Assembly: GCF_000971235.1 (NCBI RefSeq)
Contig: NZ_BBMB01000006.1
Span: 115,690-179,689, forward strand
DNA length: 64,000 bases
DNA from: Demequina subtropica
GTDB taxonomy: Bacteria > Actinomycetota > Actinomycetes > Actinomycetales > Demequinaceae
Direction of reading: 5' to 3'
The translations under genes were made by a program, and so were the position numbers. Below are positions 54,654-62,516 of this stretch, one piece after another; position 1 is the first letter of the stretch; every line of letters begins with the position of its first letter. The notes beneath the pieces were generated by a model. It did no database searches. It had not been told where the DNA came from and worked only from the letters and a program-made list of their open reading frames with translations.

Positions 54654-55099
54654 CAGAGCCCGGTCCGGTAGGCGTGGATGCGGCTGCCCGCCGCGATGAC
54701 GCCGGCGAGCAGCCCGGCGAGGAACAGGGTGTTGGCCGGCCAGAACCGGTCGACGTCGAGCATGAGCAGGATGGTCGCGACGAAGCCGCCGAGCGAGGAC
54801 ATCGTGTACGCGCGTGCGTTCCCGAAGCGCTCGATCAGCTTGTCGCGCTCGTCGCCGTCCTCGAAGTCGGGCTTCTCCCCCGCGACCTCCGCCTTGATGC
54901 CGGTGGCGATCGCGGACGCGATGACGCCGAGGATGATGAACACGATGAGCGAGCCCCAGGCCCACAGCATCGGCGTGACCCACGAGACCTCCTCGAGAGG
55001 ACGGTCGGCGGCCTGCGTGAGGATGACGGTGAAGTAGACGAGGCCGACGAGCGGGAACACGACGAGCGTGGCCCACACGGTGCGTTCGGTCATGGTCAT
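54653..55099 (-). CDS. Small membrane protein paired with the XRE regulator (DUF2178-like)
   Basis: Protein of 148 residues with four hydrophobic helices: two N-terminal, a cytoplasmic loop rich in charged residues (KPDFEDGDERDKLIERFGNA), then two more. The loop motif EDGDERDKLIERFGNARAY resembles DUF2178-type proteins that accompany YozG-like regulators. ATG 55099 is used; a second in-frame ATG two codons later is possible. GGGGGGAT lies upstream. Function unknown. Confidence 0.75.
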   Translation of the reverse strand: MTMTERTVWATLVVFPLVGLVYFTVILTQAADRPLEEVSWVTPMLWAWGSLIVFIILGVIASAIATGIKAEVAGEKPDFEDGDERDKLIERFGNARAYTMSSLGGFVATILLMLDVDRFWPANTLFLAGLLAGVIAAGSRIHAYRTGL

Positions 55100-55113
55100 G
55101 GCATCCCCCCGGA

Positions 55114-55131
55114 TGTCAAAGGTTCTTGACA
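55114..55131. promoter_or_regulatory. Operator 1 of the XRE/membrane protein unit
   Basis: TGTCAAAGGTTCTTGACA is TGTCAA and its complement around six bases. It lies 15 bases upstream of the first gene, where it would block initiation. Confidence 0.7.
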
Positions 55132-55150
55132 CCTCGAAGGTAAGCCTGGC

Positions 55151-55177
55151 TTGACACGGTGTCAAGAGTTCTTGACA
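55151..55177. promoter_or_regulatory. Operator 2 of the XRE/membrane protein unit
   Basis: TGTCAAGAGTTCTTGACA (55160-55177) repeats operator 1 with 16 of 18 identities, centred 46 bp away. An extra TTGACA (55151-55156) makes a second dyad, TTGACACGGTGTCAA. TTGACA and its complement here may double as the -35 element of the promoter. Confidence 0.7.
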
Positions 55178-55192
55178 TTGTTCGTGACAGGA

Positions 55193-56563
55193 TCAGGCGT
55201 GGGCCGTCGCGAGCCACGCGCCCCGGCGCGTGACGCGAAGGTACGAGAACCCGAGGAATACCCCGCGCGCGACGTTGAACAGCAGGAACGCGCGCCAGAG
55301 GTCGTCGTTGCGGGGGTCCCCGACCCACGCGATTCCCGCGAGGAGCGTCGGCACGAAGACCAGCGCGGCGGAGGCGGCCATGGTGGTGACCATCGAGCGC
55401 GTCCTCCCCGAGCCGAGGAAGACGCCGTCGAACAGGTACGCGAGCGACGACGCGAGCGGGAGCCACACGACCCAGCCGATGTATGCGTCCGCGGCCTCGG
55501 TCACCGAGGGGATCGACGTGAGCACCGCGATGAAGGGCCCCGACGCGACCAGGTACAGGAGCGTGAAGACCGCGCCGATCGCCACGGCGGGCAACGCCGA
55601 CGCGACCACCGCGCGGTGGAAGGCCGGCACGTCGCGGCGGCCGATCTCGCGCGACACCATCGCCTCGGCGGCGTGCGCGTACCCGTCCTGGCCGTAGCTC
55701 GACAGCAGCATGAGCTGCATGAGGATCGCGTTGGCGGCCAGGATGTCGGGCCCCAGCCGCGCACCGTACGCCGTCACGAAGGTCAGCACCGAGTACAGGA
55801 TCGCGGTGCGCACGAAGAGGTCGCCGTTCATCGCCGCGAGGCGCCGCCACCCGCTCCGCAGCCCACGTCCGCGCCAGCGCCGCACGGCCGCTCGCACGGG
55901 GGCGGAGACGGCCCTCCACCACAGCACGACCGCGAGCGCGAGCCCGAGCCACTCCGCGATCACCGTCGCCGCGGCCGCCCCCGCGGAACCCCATCCGAGG
56001 CCGCCGACGAACGCGATGTCGAGCACCAGGTTGACGACGTTGACGGTCGCGACGATCGCCAGGGGCCGCCGCGTGTCACCCGAGCCGACGAACCACCCCG
56101 AGACCACCAGCGTGAGCAGCGCGGCGGGCACGGACGCCATCCGGATCCAGGCGTACTGGATCGCGAGGTCGCGCACGTCGCCCGCGGGCGCGAGGACGGC
56201 CATGATCGCGGGGATCGCGACCCATTGCGCCAGGACGGCACCTCCGCCGATCGCGAGCGCGAGGATCGCGGCACGCTGCGCATGGGCGACCGCCGCATCG
56301 TCCTGGCCGGCGCCGAGCGCACGGCCCACGAGCGAGGTGGTCCCCGTGCGCAGGAACCCGACGAGCCACATGACCGCGCTCAGGACGGTCGAGCCGAGCG
56401 CCACCGCGCCGATGTGCGTCGCGTCCGAGAAGTGCCCCAGCATGGCGGTGTCGACGAGCCCGACGAGGGGCACCGTGACGTTGCCGACGATCGCCGGCCA
56501 CGCGAGCGCGAAGGCGCGCCGATGCGGCAACGGGCGGAGCGCGATCACCAGGTGACGGTACAC
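55193..56563 (-). CDS. MATE-family efflux transporter (DinF type)
   Basis: Multidrug/toxin extrusion transporter of 456 residues with 12 predicted helices in two homologous halves. AWPAIVGNVTVPLVGLVDTAMLGHF is the N-terminal MATE start, GFLRTGTTSLVGRALGAG follows, and the second half has AYGARLGPDILAANAILMQ. Sequence is of the DinF branch, usually H- or Na-coupled drug or redox-compound exporters. The GTG start at 56563 lacks a clear ribosome site; GTG 56548 is an alternative. Divergent from the first diguanylate cyclase gene. Confidence 0.88.
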   Translation of the reverse strand: MYRHLVIALRPLPHRRAFALAWPAIVGNVTVPLVGLVDTAMLGHFSDATHIGAVALGSTVLSAVMWLVGFLRTGTTSLVGRALGAGQDDAAVAHAQRAAILALAIGGGAVLAQWVAIPAIMAVLAPAGDVRDLAIQYAWIRMASVPAALLTLVVSGWFVGSGDTRRPLAIVATVNVVNLVLDIAFVGGLGWGSAGAAAATVIAEWLGLALAVVLWWRAVSAPVRAAVRRWRGRGLRSGWRRLAAMNGDLFVRTAILYSVLTFVTAYGARLGPDILAANAILMQLMLLSSYGQDGYAHAAEAMVSREIGRRDVPAFHRAVVASALPAVAIGAVFTLLYLVASGPFIAVLTSIPSVTEAADAYIGWVVWLPLASSLAYLFDGVFLGSGRTRSMVTTMAASAALVFVPTLLAGIAWVGDPRNDDLWRAFLLFNVARGVFLGFSYLRVTRRGAWLATAHA

Positions 56564-56635
56564 CGATGCGCGCCGCGCGAGCTCCGCGCGTCAAGTCCTG
56601 GCCAAATCCCCTGTACGTGGGCATGATCCGAGCGG

Positions 56636-56641
56636 TAACCT
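56636..56641 (+). promoter_or_regulatory. -10 box of the first diguanylate cyclase gene (probable leaderless)
   Basis: TAACCT in CGGTAACCT ends 6 bases before the GTG start. Confidence 0.45.
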
Positions 56642-56647
56642 GCCTCG

Positions 56648-57814
56648 GTGCTCGATCCGCTGACCCTGCGCGTCGCCATGACCGCGGTGGCGGCGACGCT
56701 GCTCGTGCTGTCCTACACCGGCGTCTACCTCCGCCACCGCTCCCGCTTCGCTGCATGGTGGTCCGCGGCGCTCATCGCGGTCGCGGCCAGCACCACGCTG
56801 TACCTGTTCAACGGTAGCGAGGCGCAGACGTTCAGCGTGCCCATCGCCAACGCCCTCGGCGTGCTCGGCGCGGTCTGCACGTGGGCCGCCGCCCGATCGC
56901 TCCGCGGTCGCGCGACCGGCTGGGGCCCGGTGCTCGTCGGCCCCGCCGCCACGATGCTCGTGACGCAGCTCGACTCCCCCACCACCGATACGTGGGCGGG
57001 CGGCGCCGCCTTCCTCACCGCGATGGCCGTCTACTTCGGCCTCGCCGCGCACGCCATGCGCGAGGTCCGGATCGAGCACCGAGACTCGAGCGGCCGCTAC
57101 TCGTCGGCGAGCGCGGACCGGGCCACCACGGTGCTCGGCACGACGGTGGGCGCGCTGAGCGCGGTCTACGCGCTCCGCGCCGCGCTGTTCGTGTCCGTCG
57201 GGCCCGACGCGCGGCTCTTCGAGACCCTGGTCGGCACCGTCCCCGTCACCATCGCCCTGATCGTGGCGCTCGTGGTGGTGACGTTCACCATGACCGAGCT
57301 GAGCCAGGCCGAAAGGGTCTTCGACCTCGAGCTCCGCGCCACCCGCGACAGCCTCACCCGGCTCTGGAACCGCGCCGAGTTCGTCCGCCGTGCCGCGCTG
57401 CGCGTCGCGCAGCGCAACGAGCTCACCGCGATCGTCGTGGCGGACCTCGACCACTTCAAGGCGCTCAACGACGCGCACGGCCATGCGGCCGGGGACCGCG
57501 CGCTCGCCGCCTTCGGCGCCGCGGTCCGCCATGCGCTCGGACCCCGGGACCTCGCCGGCCGGCTGGGCGGCGAGGAGTTCGCGCTGCTCATCGCCACGAG
57601 CGACGTCGGCACGGCCCGGGCCCGCGTCGAGGCCCTCCGGCTCGAGTACACGGTCGCCACATCCGATCAGGACGCCACGCCCACCGTGAGCTGCGGCGTG
57701 GCCTTCGCGAGCGCGCGCGAGCCGCTCTCGGAAGCGCTGCAGCGCGCCGACGCGGCCATGTACCAGGCGAAGCGCGAAGGCCGCGACCGAGTGGTGGTCG
57801 ACTCCGTCGCGTGA
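56648..57814 (+). CDS. Membrane-bound diguanylate cyclase 1
   Basis: Makes cyclic di-GMP from GTP. Seven hydrophobic segments occupy the first 220 residues, with an extracytoplasmic start. The GGDEF domain (about 230-388) has DSLTRLWNRAEF, DLDHFKALNDAHGHAAGDRALAAFG and the active site GRLGGEEFALL. The inhibitory RxxD site is not intact: the position three residues before the conserved Asp is Gly instead of Arg. The GTG start lies 6 bases after TAACCT. It is a paralogue of the next gene with the same membrane layout, 98 bases away. Confidence 0.9.
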   Translation: MLDPLTLRVAMTAVAATLLVLSYTGVYLRHRSRFAAWWSAALIAVAASTTLYLFNGSEAQTFSVPIANALGVLGAVCTWAAARSLRGRATGWGPVLVGPAATMLVTQLDSPTTDTWAGGAAFLTAMAVYFGLAAHAMREVRIEHRDSSGRYSSASADRATTVLGTTVGALSAVYALRAALFVSVGPDARLFETLVGTVPVTIALIVALVVVTFTMTELSQAERVFDLELRATRDSLTRLWNRAEFVRRAALRVAQRNELTAIVVADLDHFKALNDAHGHAAGDRALAAFGAAVRHALGPRDLAGRLGGEEFALLIATSDVGTARARVEALRLEYTVATSDQDATPTVSCGVAFASAREPLSEALQRADAAMYQAKREGRDRVVVDSVA

Positions 57815-57897
57815 CGGCGAAACGATGCCCCCCAGGGTGTGACCAAACCCATACCCCGGGAGGTCCGAATCGTCGCAACCAGCGCTCGCGCGGAGGT

Positions 57898-57903
57898 TAA
57901 CCT
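57898..57903 (+). promoter_or_regulatory. -10 box of the second diguanylate cyclase gene
   Basis: TAACCT in GAGGTTAACCT, 9 bases before the ATG. GGAGG just upstream is too far from the start to serve as a ribosome site. Confidence 0.4.
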
Positions 57904-57912
57904 GACACCGCT

Positions 57913-59109
57913 ATGGATGAAATGACACTTAATGTCGCGCTGACCCTCGTGTCGTTGACGGTATTGGTGCTCTCGATCTTCGCGGTGTATCTCCGCGACC
58001 GTAGCCGGTACGCCGCCTGGTGGATCGGCCTGCTCATCTCGGCGGCGCTCAGCAACGCCATGAGCCTGGTGATCACCGACCAGAACGCGCTCATCACGGT
58101 GCCCCCTGCCAACGCGGCGGGAGTGTACTCCGCCGCGTGCGCGTGGGCCGCCTCCAGGGCCCTGCGCGGCGCACGCACCGGTTGGCGCCTCACGCTCCCG
58201 GGCGTGGCAGCAGCGTCCGTCGCATCCGCCATCGAGGCGCACGAGCTCGGCTACTGGGCCGGCAGCACCGTCACGCTGCTGTGCATGACCGTGTACTTCG
58301 TGCTCTCCGCTCGGGACCTGTGGATGCTCCGAGACTCGCACGCGCGAGCAGAGGGCGACGTGTCCGCCTCGGCCGGGACCATGGCCATCACAGGGCTCGC
58401 CGTCGGAGCCTCGGCCCTCGCCACCTTCTACGTGTGGCGCACCGTGCTCTTCGTCGCGTTGGGGCCGGAGGACCCGTTCTTCGCCGCCTACGCCGGCGTG
58501 AGCGCGAATGCGCTCGCGGTGCTGTTCCTCCTCATCATCATCACGTTCACCTTGAGCGAGCTGAGCCAGGTCGAGCGCGTCGTCGACCTGCAGATGCGCG
58601 CGACGCTCGACACGCTCACCGGTCTGTGGAACCGCGACGAGTTCACGCGACGCGCGGCCGTCCGGCTCCGCGGGCATGCCGGCGGCGCGACCGTGGTGGT
58701 CGCCGACGTCGACCGCTTCAAGCAGCTCAACGACACGTGCGGCCACGCGGCCGGGGACCGCGCCCTCGCCGCGTTCGGGGCGACCCTGCGCGATGGCATC
58801 GGCGCACGGGACCTTGCGGGGCGGATCGGTGGCGAGGAGTTCGGGATCGTGTTCGCGACCGGCGACACGCAGTCCGTTCTCACTCACCTCTCCGAGATCC
58901 GCGGGGCGTACGCTCGCGCCACGGCGGCCGATGTCGAGACCATGCCCACGGTGAGCTACGGCGTGGCGGTGGTCGAGCCTGGAGAGCGCCTGGATTCGGC
59001 GATCCACCGCGCCGACGCCGCGATGTACCGCGCGAAGCGCGAGGGGCGCGACCGGATCGTGGTCGCCGAGCGGCCACGCACGGACGGCGCATCGTCCCAG
59101 GCCGCCTAG
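57913..59109 (+). CDS. Membrane-bound diguanylate cyclase 2
   Basis: Paralogue of the preceding gene, 398 residues, with the same seven-helix sensor part (VALTLVSLTVLVLSIFAVYLRDRSRYAAWW) and a C-terminal GGDEF domain: DTLTGLWNRDEF, DVDRFKQLNDTCGHAAGDRALAAFG, GRIGGEEFGIVF. As in copy 1 the RxxD inhibitory site lacks its Arg. The chain ends in Ala-Ser-Ser-Gln-Ala-Ala, where the Ala-Ser-Ser codons are one copy of the 10-mer CGCATCGTCC. The ligand sensed by the membrane part is unknown. Confidence 0.9.
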   Translation: MDEMTLNVALTLVSLTVLVLSIFAVYLRDRSRYAAWWIGLLISAALSNAMSLVITDQNALITVPPANAAGVYSAACAWAASRALRGARTGWRLTLPGVAAASVASAIEAHELGYWAGSTVTLLCMTVYFVLSARDLWMLRDSHARAEGDVSASAGTMAITGLAVGASALATFYVWRTVLFVALGPEDPFFAAYAGVSANALAVLFLLIIITFTLSELSQVERVVDLQMRATLDTLTGLWNRDEFTRRAAVRLRGHAGGATVVVADVDRFKQLNDTCGHAAGDRALAAFGATLRDGIGARDLAGRIGGEEFGIVFATGDTQSVLTHLSEIRGAYARATAADVETMPTVSYGVAVVEPGERLDSAIHRADAAMYRAKREGRDRIVVAERPRTDGASSQAA

Positions 59110-59112
59110 GCT
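59107..59112 (+). promoter_or_regulatory. -10 box of the DUF3515 gene (probable leaderless)
   Basis: TAGGCT overlaps the stop codon of the second cyclase gene and ends 6 bases before the ATG. Confidence 0.45.
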
Positions 59113-59118
59113 CGGTGC

Positions 59119-59580
59119 ATGGTCCGCCGTCCTCAACTGCTCACGCTCGCACTGCTGACGGTCCCCCTCGCGGCCTGCACCGCCCCGCTCACGGTCGAGC
59201 CGGCGCCGTACGCCGCCGATCCCGACTGCGCACGGATCATGCTCGCCGTGCCCGACGTGGTCGGCGGCCTCGAGTATCGCGAGACCACGTCGCAGGCCAC
59301 CGCGTCGTGGGGCGAGGAGTTCCCGCTCGTCATGCGGTGCGGCGTCGAGCCGCCAGGGCCGACCACCGAGCAGTGCATCGCGGTCGAGACCTCGAGCGGC
59401 ACCGTCGACTGGCTCGTGATCGACGAGGACACGCGGTGGCGGACCGTGACCTTCGGCCGCTCCCCCGCCGTCGAGCTGCTCGTGCCCAAGGAGCGGGCGC
59501 AGGACGCGATCGGGGACGTGCTCGCCGAGGTCTCTCCCGCGGCGTCGCGCGCGCCGTCCAACGGCCTCGAGTGCCGCTGA
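59119..59580 (+). CDS. DUF3515 family lipoprotein
   Basis: Predicted lipoprotein of 153 residues with lipobox LAAC (Cys20). The body shows the DUF3515 pattern: a Cys in ADPDCARIMLAVPDVVGG, a central ASWGEEFPLVMRCGVEPPGP, a later Cys in TEQCIAV, and VDWLVIDED. DUF3515 genes are an actinobacterial speciality and usually sit beside ddl, as here, where the two converge. Function unknown; an envelope role is suggested by the murein-gene neighbours. Confidence 0.82.
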   Translation: MVRRPQLLTLALLTVPLAACTAPLTVEPAPYAADPDCARIMLAVPDVVGGLEYRETTSQATASWGEEFPLVMRCGVEPPGPTTEQCIAVETSSGTVDWLVIDEDTRWRTVTFGRSPAVELLVPKERAQDAIGDVLAEVSPAASRAPSNGLECR

Positions 59581-59622
59581 CCGCCGACCGCCCACATCTG
59601 ACAGAGCGAACGGAATCGGCTG

Positions 59623-59671
59623 CGACACGCCGCGCGCATGCGGATGTGAAGGAGTCCAGGACGGCGTGTCG
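59623..59671. terminator. Inverted repeat between DUF3515 and ddl
   Basis: CGACACGCCG (59623-59632) and CGGCGTGTCG (59662-59671) are perfect 10-bp complements across 29 bases. CACATC/GATGTG lie nearby at 59593 and 59643. A bidirectional terminator for the convergent genes is possible, but the loop is long. Confidence 0.4.
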
Positions 59672-59704
59672 AGCCCAGATCCGTTGGGGGTGTCGGGACG
59701 GGCG

Positions 59705-60793
59705 TCAGCGCAGACCGACCGGGCGCTCGAGCGCCACGGTCAGCAGGGTCTCGATGAGCTCGCCGTACGGGATCCCTGCGGCGGCCGCCATGCGCGGGTA
59801 CATCGAGGTGGTGGTGAATCCGGGCATCGTGTTGATCTCGTTGACCACCACGCCGCCCGCGTCCGTCACGAACACGTCCACACGGGCGAGCGACTCCGCG
59901 CCGATCGCCCGGAAGGCGCGCTTGGCGAAGTCCGCGACCGTCGCGGCGACCGCGGGCTCGAGCGAGGTCGGGCACAGCAGCGTCACGGCGGCCTCGTCGA
60001 GGTACTTCGCGTCGAAGTCGTAGAAGTCGTGATCGCCGCCCGTGATGATCTCTCCCGGGGGCGAGGTCAGCAGGCCCGACGCGGTCGCGAGCACCGCGGT
60101 CTCGATCTCGCGTCCCACCACGGCCGCCTCGATGAGCACCTTCGGGTCGTGCTTCTGCGCCCCGGCGACGGCCGCGTCGAGCGCGTCCCAGGACGACACC
60201 TTCGAGATGCCCATCGACGATCCGGCACGCGCGGGCTTGACGAACACGGGCAGGCCCAGCGCCTCGATCGCCTCGCGCTGCGCCTCGATGCCGCGCTCGG
60301 GGGTGACCACCACATCGGGCGTCACGGGCAGGCCGGCGTCCGCGAAGATCGTCTTCATGAACTGCTTGTCCATCCCTGCCGCCGAGGCGAGCACGCCCGA
60401 CCCGACGTAGCGGACGTCGACCAGCTCGAGCGCGCCCTGGACCGTGCCGTCCTCGCCCCACGGCCCGTGCAGGAGCGGGAACACGACGTCGATCTCGCCC
60501 AGCGAGCGCAGCGCGCCGTCCTCGACCACGCGCCACTCGCGTGATCCCGCCTCGAACGGGGGGATCACCACGGCATCGGACGCGGGGACGTCCGGCATCT
60601 CGCCGTCGACGATGCGCCAGTCGGCGGCGTCGTCCGACACGAGCGTCCAGCGGCCCTCGCGGGTGATGCCGATCGCGATCACGTCCCAGCGGCCGCGGTC
60701 GATCGCGCCGAGCACGCCTCCCGCGGTCACGCAGGACACGCCGTGCTCGGTCGAGCGCCCGCCGAAGACCACGGCGACGGTCGGGTTGCCCAT
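59705..60793 (-). CDS. ddl: D-alanine--D-alanine ligase
   Basis: Forms the D-Ala-D-Ala dipeptide of peptidoglycan with ATP. The 362-residue ATP-grasp enzyme shows VFGGRSTEHGVSC, LLHGPWGEDGTVQG, VFVKPARAGSSMGISKV, the Mg-binding VNEINTMPG and the Tyr-bearing DFDAKYL, typical of D-Ala rather than D-Lac ligases. The ATG overlaps the gpsA stop as TGATG. It ends the run murA-plsC-gpsA-ddl. Confidence 0.96.
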   Translation of the reverse strand: MGNPTVAVVFGGRSTEHGVSCVTAGGVLGAIDRGRWDVIAIGITREGRWTLVSDDAADWRIVDGEMPDVPASDAVVIPPFEAGSREWRVVEDGALRSLGEIDVVFPLLHGPWGEDGTVQGALELVDVRYVGSGVLASAAGMDKQFMKTIFADAGLPVTPDVVVTPERGIEAQREAIEALGLPVFVKPARAGSSMGISKVSSWDALDAAVAGAQKHDPKVLIEAAVVGREIETAVLATASGLLTSPPGEIITGGDHDFYDFDAKYLDEAAVTLLCPTSLEPAVAATVADFAKRAFRAIGAESLARVDVFVTDAGGVVVNEINTMPGFTTTSMYPRMAAAAGIPYGELIETLLTVALERPVGLR

Positions 60794-61794
60794 CAGTCGA
60801 CCTCCGCCTTGCGCGGGCGCGTGATGAGCGCCTCGATCACCGCGTGCACCGGCGCCTCTCCCTCGAGCATCGTCACCACCCCGTCGCAGATCGGGACGTC
60901 CACGCCCGCCCCGGCGGCGAGCTCCTGGACGGCCGCCGCGGTCTTGACGCCCTCAGCGGTGCCGCGCGTCAGCGAGATCGCCTCGTCGAGCGTGCTCCCC
61001 CGCCCCAGGTGAGCCCCGAGCGTGTGGTTGCGCGACAGCGGCGAGGCGCACGTCGCGATGAGGTCGCCCATGCCCGCGAGGCCGGAGAAGGTCTCCGGGC
61101 GCGCGCCGATCGCGAGACCCAGGCGCGTGATCTCCGCGAGCCCTCGCGTGATGACGGTCGCGGTGGTGTTGTGGCCGAAGCCCAGCCCGTCGGTGATGCC
61201 CACACCCACCGCGATGACGTTCTTGTACGCGCCGCACAGCTCGACGCCCACGACATCGTCGTTCGTGTAGGGGCGGAAGTAGGACGATGCGGTCGACGCC
61301 GCCACCAGCTCGGCCGCCTCCGCGTCGGCGGAGGCCACGACCGTCGCGGTCGGCTGGCGCTGCGCGATCTCGCGCGCCAGGTTGGGCCCGGAGACCACGG
61401 CGATGCGCTCGGGCGCGAGCGCCCAGACCTCGGAGAGCACCTCGGACATGCGCTCGTGGGTGCCCTGCTCGATGCCCTTCATGAGCGACACGGCGACGGC
61501 GCCGTCGGGCACCAGGTCACGGAACGGCGCGACGATGCCTCGGACGTGCTGCGCCGGCACCGCGACCGCCACGATGTCCGCGCCCGCGAGCGCCTCCTCG
61601 ACGTCCGTGGTGGCGTGGATGCCCGCGGGCAGCTCGACGCCGGGGATCGAGCCCTCGTGGCGACGGTCGTCTCGCACGGAGCGGATCACCTCGGGATCGC
61701 GCCCCCACAGGGTCACGTCGGTCCCCGCATCGGCGAGCACGGCCGCGAAGGTGGTGCCCCAGGCGCCGGCGCCGAGCACCGCCGCACGGGTCAT
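60793..61794 (-). CDS. gpsA: NAD(P)-dependent glycerol-3-phosphate dehydrogenase GpsA
   Basis: Reduces dihydroxyacetone phosphate to sn-glycerol 3-phosphate for phospholipid synthesis. The 333 residues have the Rossmann motif AVLGAGAWGTTFAAVLADAG, AVSLMKGIEQGTHERMSE, SGPNLAREIAQRQPTATV, the catalytic Lys in ELCGAYKNVIAVGVGI and GLAGMGDLIATCASPLSRNH. ATGA overlap with the acyltransferase stop upstream. Confidence 0.96.
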   Translation of the reverse strand: MTRAAVLGAGAWGTTFAAVLADAGTDVTLWGRDPEVIRSVRDDRRHEGSIPGVELPAGIHATTDVEEALAGADIVAVAVPAQHVRGIVAPFRDLVPDGAVAVSLMKGIEQGTHERMSEVLSEVWALAPERIAVVSGPNLAREIAQRQPTATVVASADAEAAELVAASTASSYFRPYTNDDVVGVELCGAYKNVIAVGVGITDGLGFGHNTTATVITRGLAEITRLGLAIGARPETFSGLAGMGDLIATCASPLSRNHTLGAHLGRGSTLDEAISLTRGTAEGVKTAAAVQELAAGAGVDVPICDGVVTMLEGEAPVHAVIEALITRPRKAEVD

Positions 61795-62513
61795 CGGGCG
61801 GGCCGCCCGTCGCCCTTGGCACGCATGTCGTAGGGCTCGTCCGGCGGCGTCTCGCCTCGAATCTCCGCGACCATGCCTGTCAGCGTAGTCATGATGCGAT
61901 CCGTGGCCTCGCGCAGCGTCGCGGTGTCGAGGTCCCCGCCGCGCAGGTCGTCGAGGTCGACGGGCGGACCCGCGACCACGGTGATGGTCTTGCGCGGGAA
62001 CGGGTGGATCATCTTGCCGTAGCGCGGGAGCAGACGATGCGCTCCCCACTGGGCGATGGGCACCACGGGGACGCCGGTCGAGAGCGCCATGCGCGCGACA
62101 CCGGTGCGCGCCGCCATGGGCCACAGCTCGGGGTCGCGGGTGAGCGTGCCCTCGGGGAACATCGCGATCATGTCGCCGCGCTCGAGCACCTCGACCGCGG
62201 CGTCGACGGCCTCAGCGGCACGCGACGTGCCGCGGTGCACCGGGATCTGGTCGAAGCCGCGCAGCAGCCAGCCGATGAACGACGCGCGGAACAGGCTCTC
62301 CTTCGCGAGGATGCGCGGCGGATGCCCGTTGTTGTAGAGGAAGTGCGCCAGCGTGAGCGGGTCAGCATAGGACACGTGGTTGGACACCGCGATGAACCCG
62401 CTGTCCATCGGCAGGTGCTCGGCGCCGTGCCAGTCCTTGCGGGTGGCCGAGGTGAGCAGCGCCTGCAGCGGGCGCGCCGCGTTGCGGTAGAAGCGTGACG
62501 GAGGCGTGGGCAC
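61791..62513 (-). CDS. 1-acyl-glycerol-3-phosphate acyltransferase (PlsC family)
   Basis: Membrane-associated acyltransferase of 240 residues that makes phosphatidic acid. The catalytic NHVSYAD (HX4D), the glycerophosphate-binding FPEGT and VPIAQWG are the PlsC motifs in order. The GTG start is 3 bases after the murA stop, with GGAGG somewhat far upstream inside murA. Grouped with gpsA, it gives a compact glycerolipid pair inside a murein gene cluster. Confidence 0.88.
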   Translation of the reverse strand: MPTPPSRFYRNAARPLQALLTSATRKDWHGAEHLPMDSGFIAVSNHVSYADPLTLAHFLYNNGHPPRILAKESLFRASFIGWLLRGFDQIPVHRGTSRAAEAVDAAVEVLERGDMIAMFPEGTLTRDPELWPMAARTGVARMALSTGVPVVPIAQWGAHRLLPRYGKMIHPFPRKTITVVAGPPVDLDDLRGGDLDTATLREATDRIMTTLTGMVAEIRGETPPDEPYDMRAKGDGRPAR

Positions 62514-62516
62514 GGC

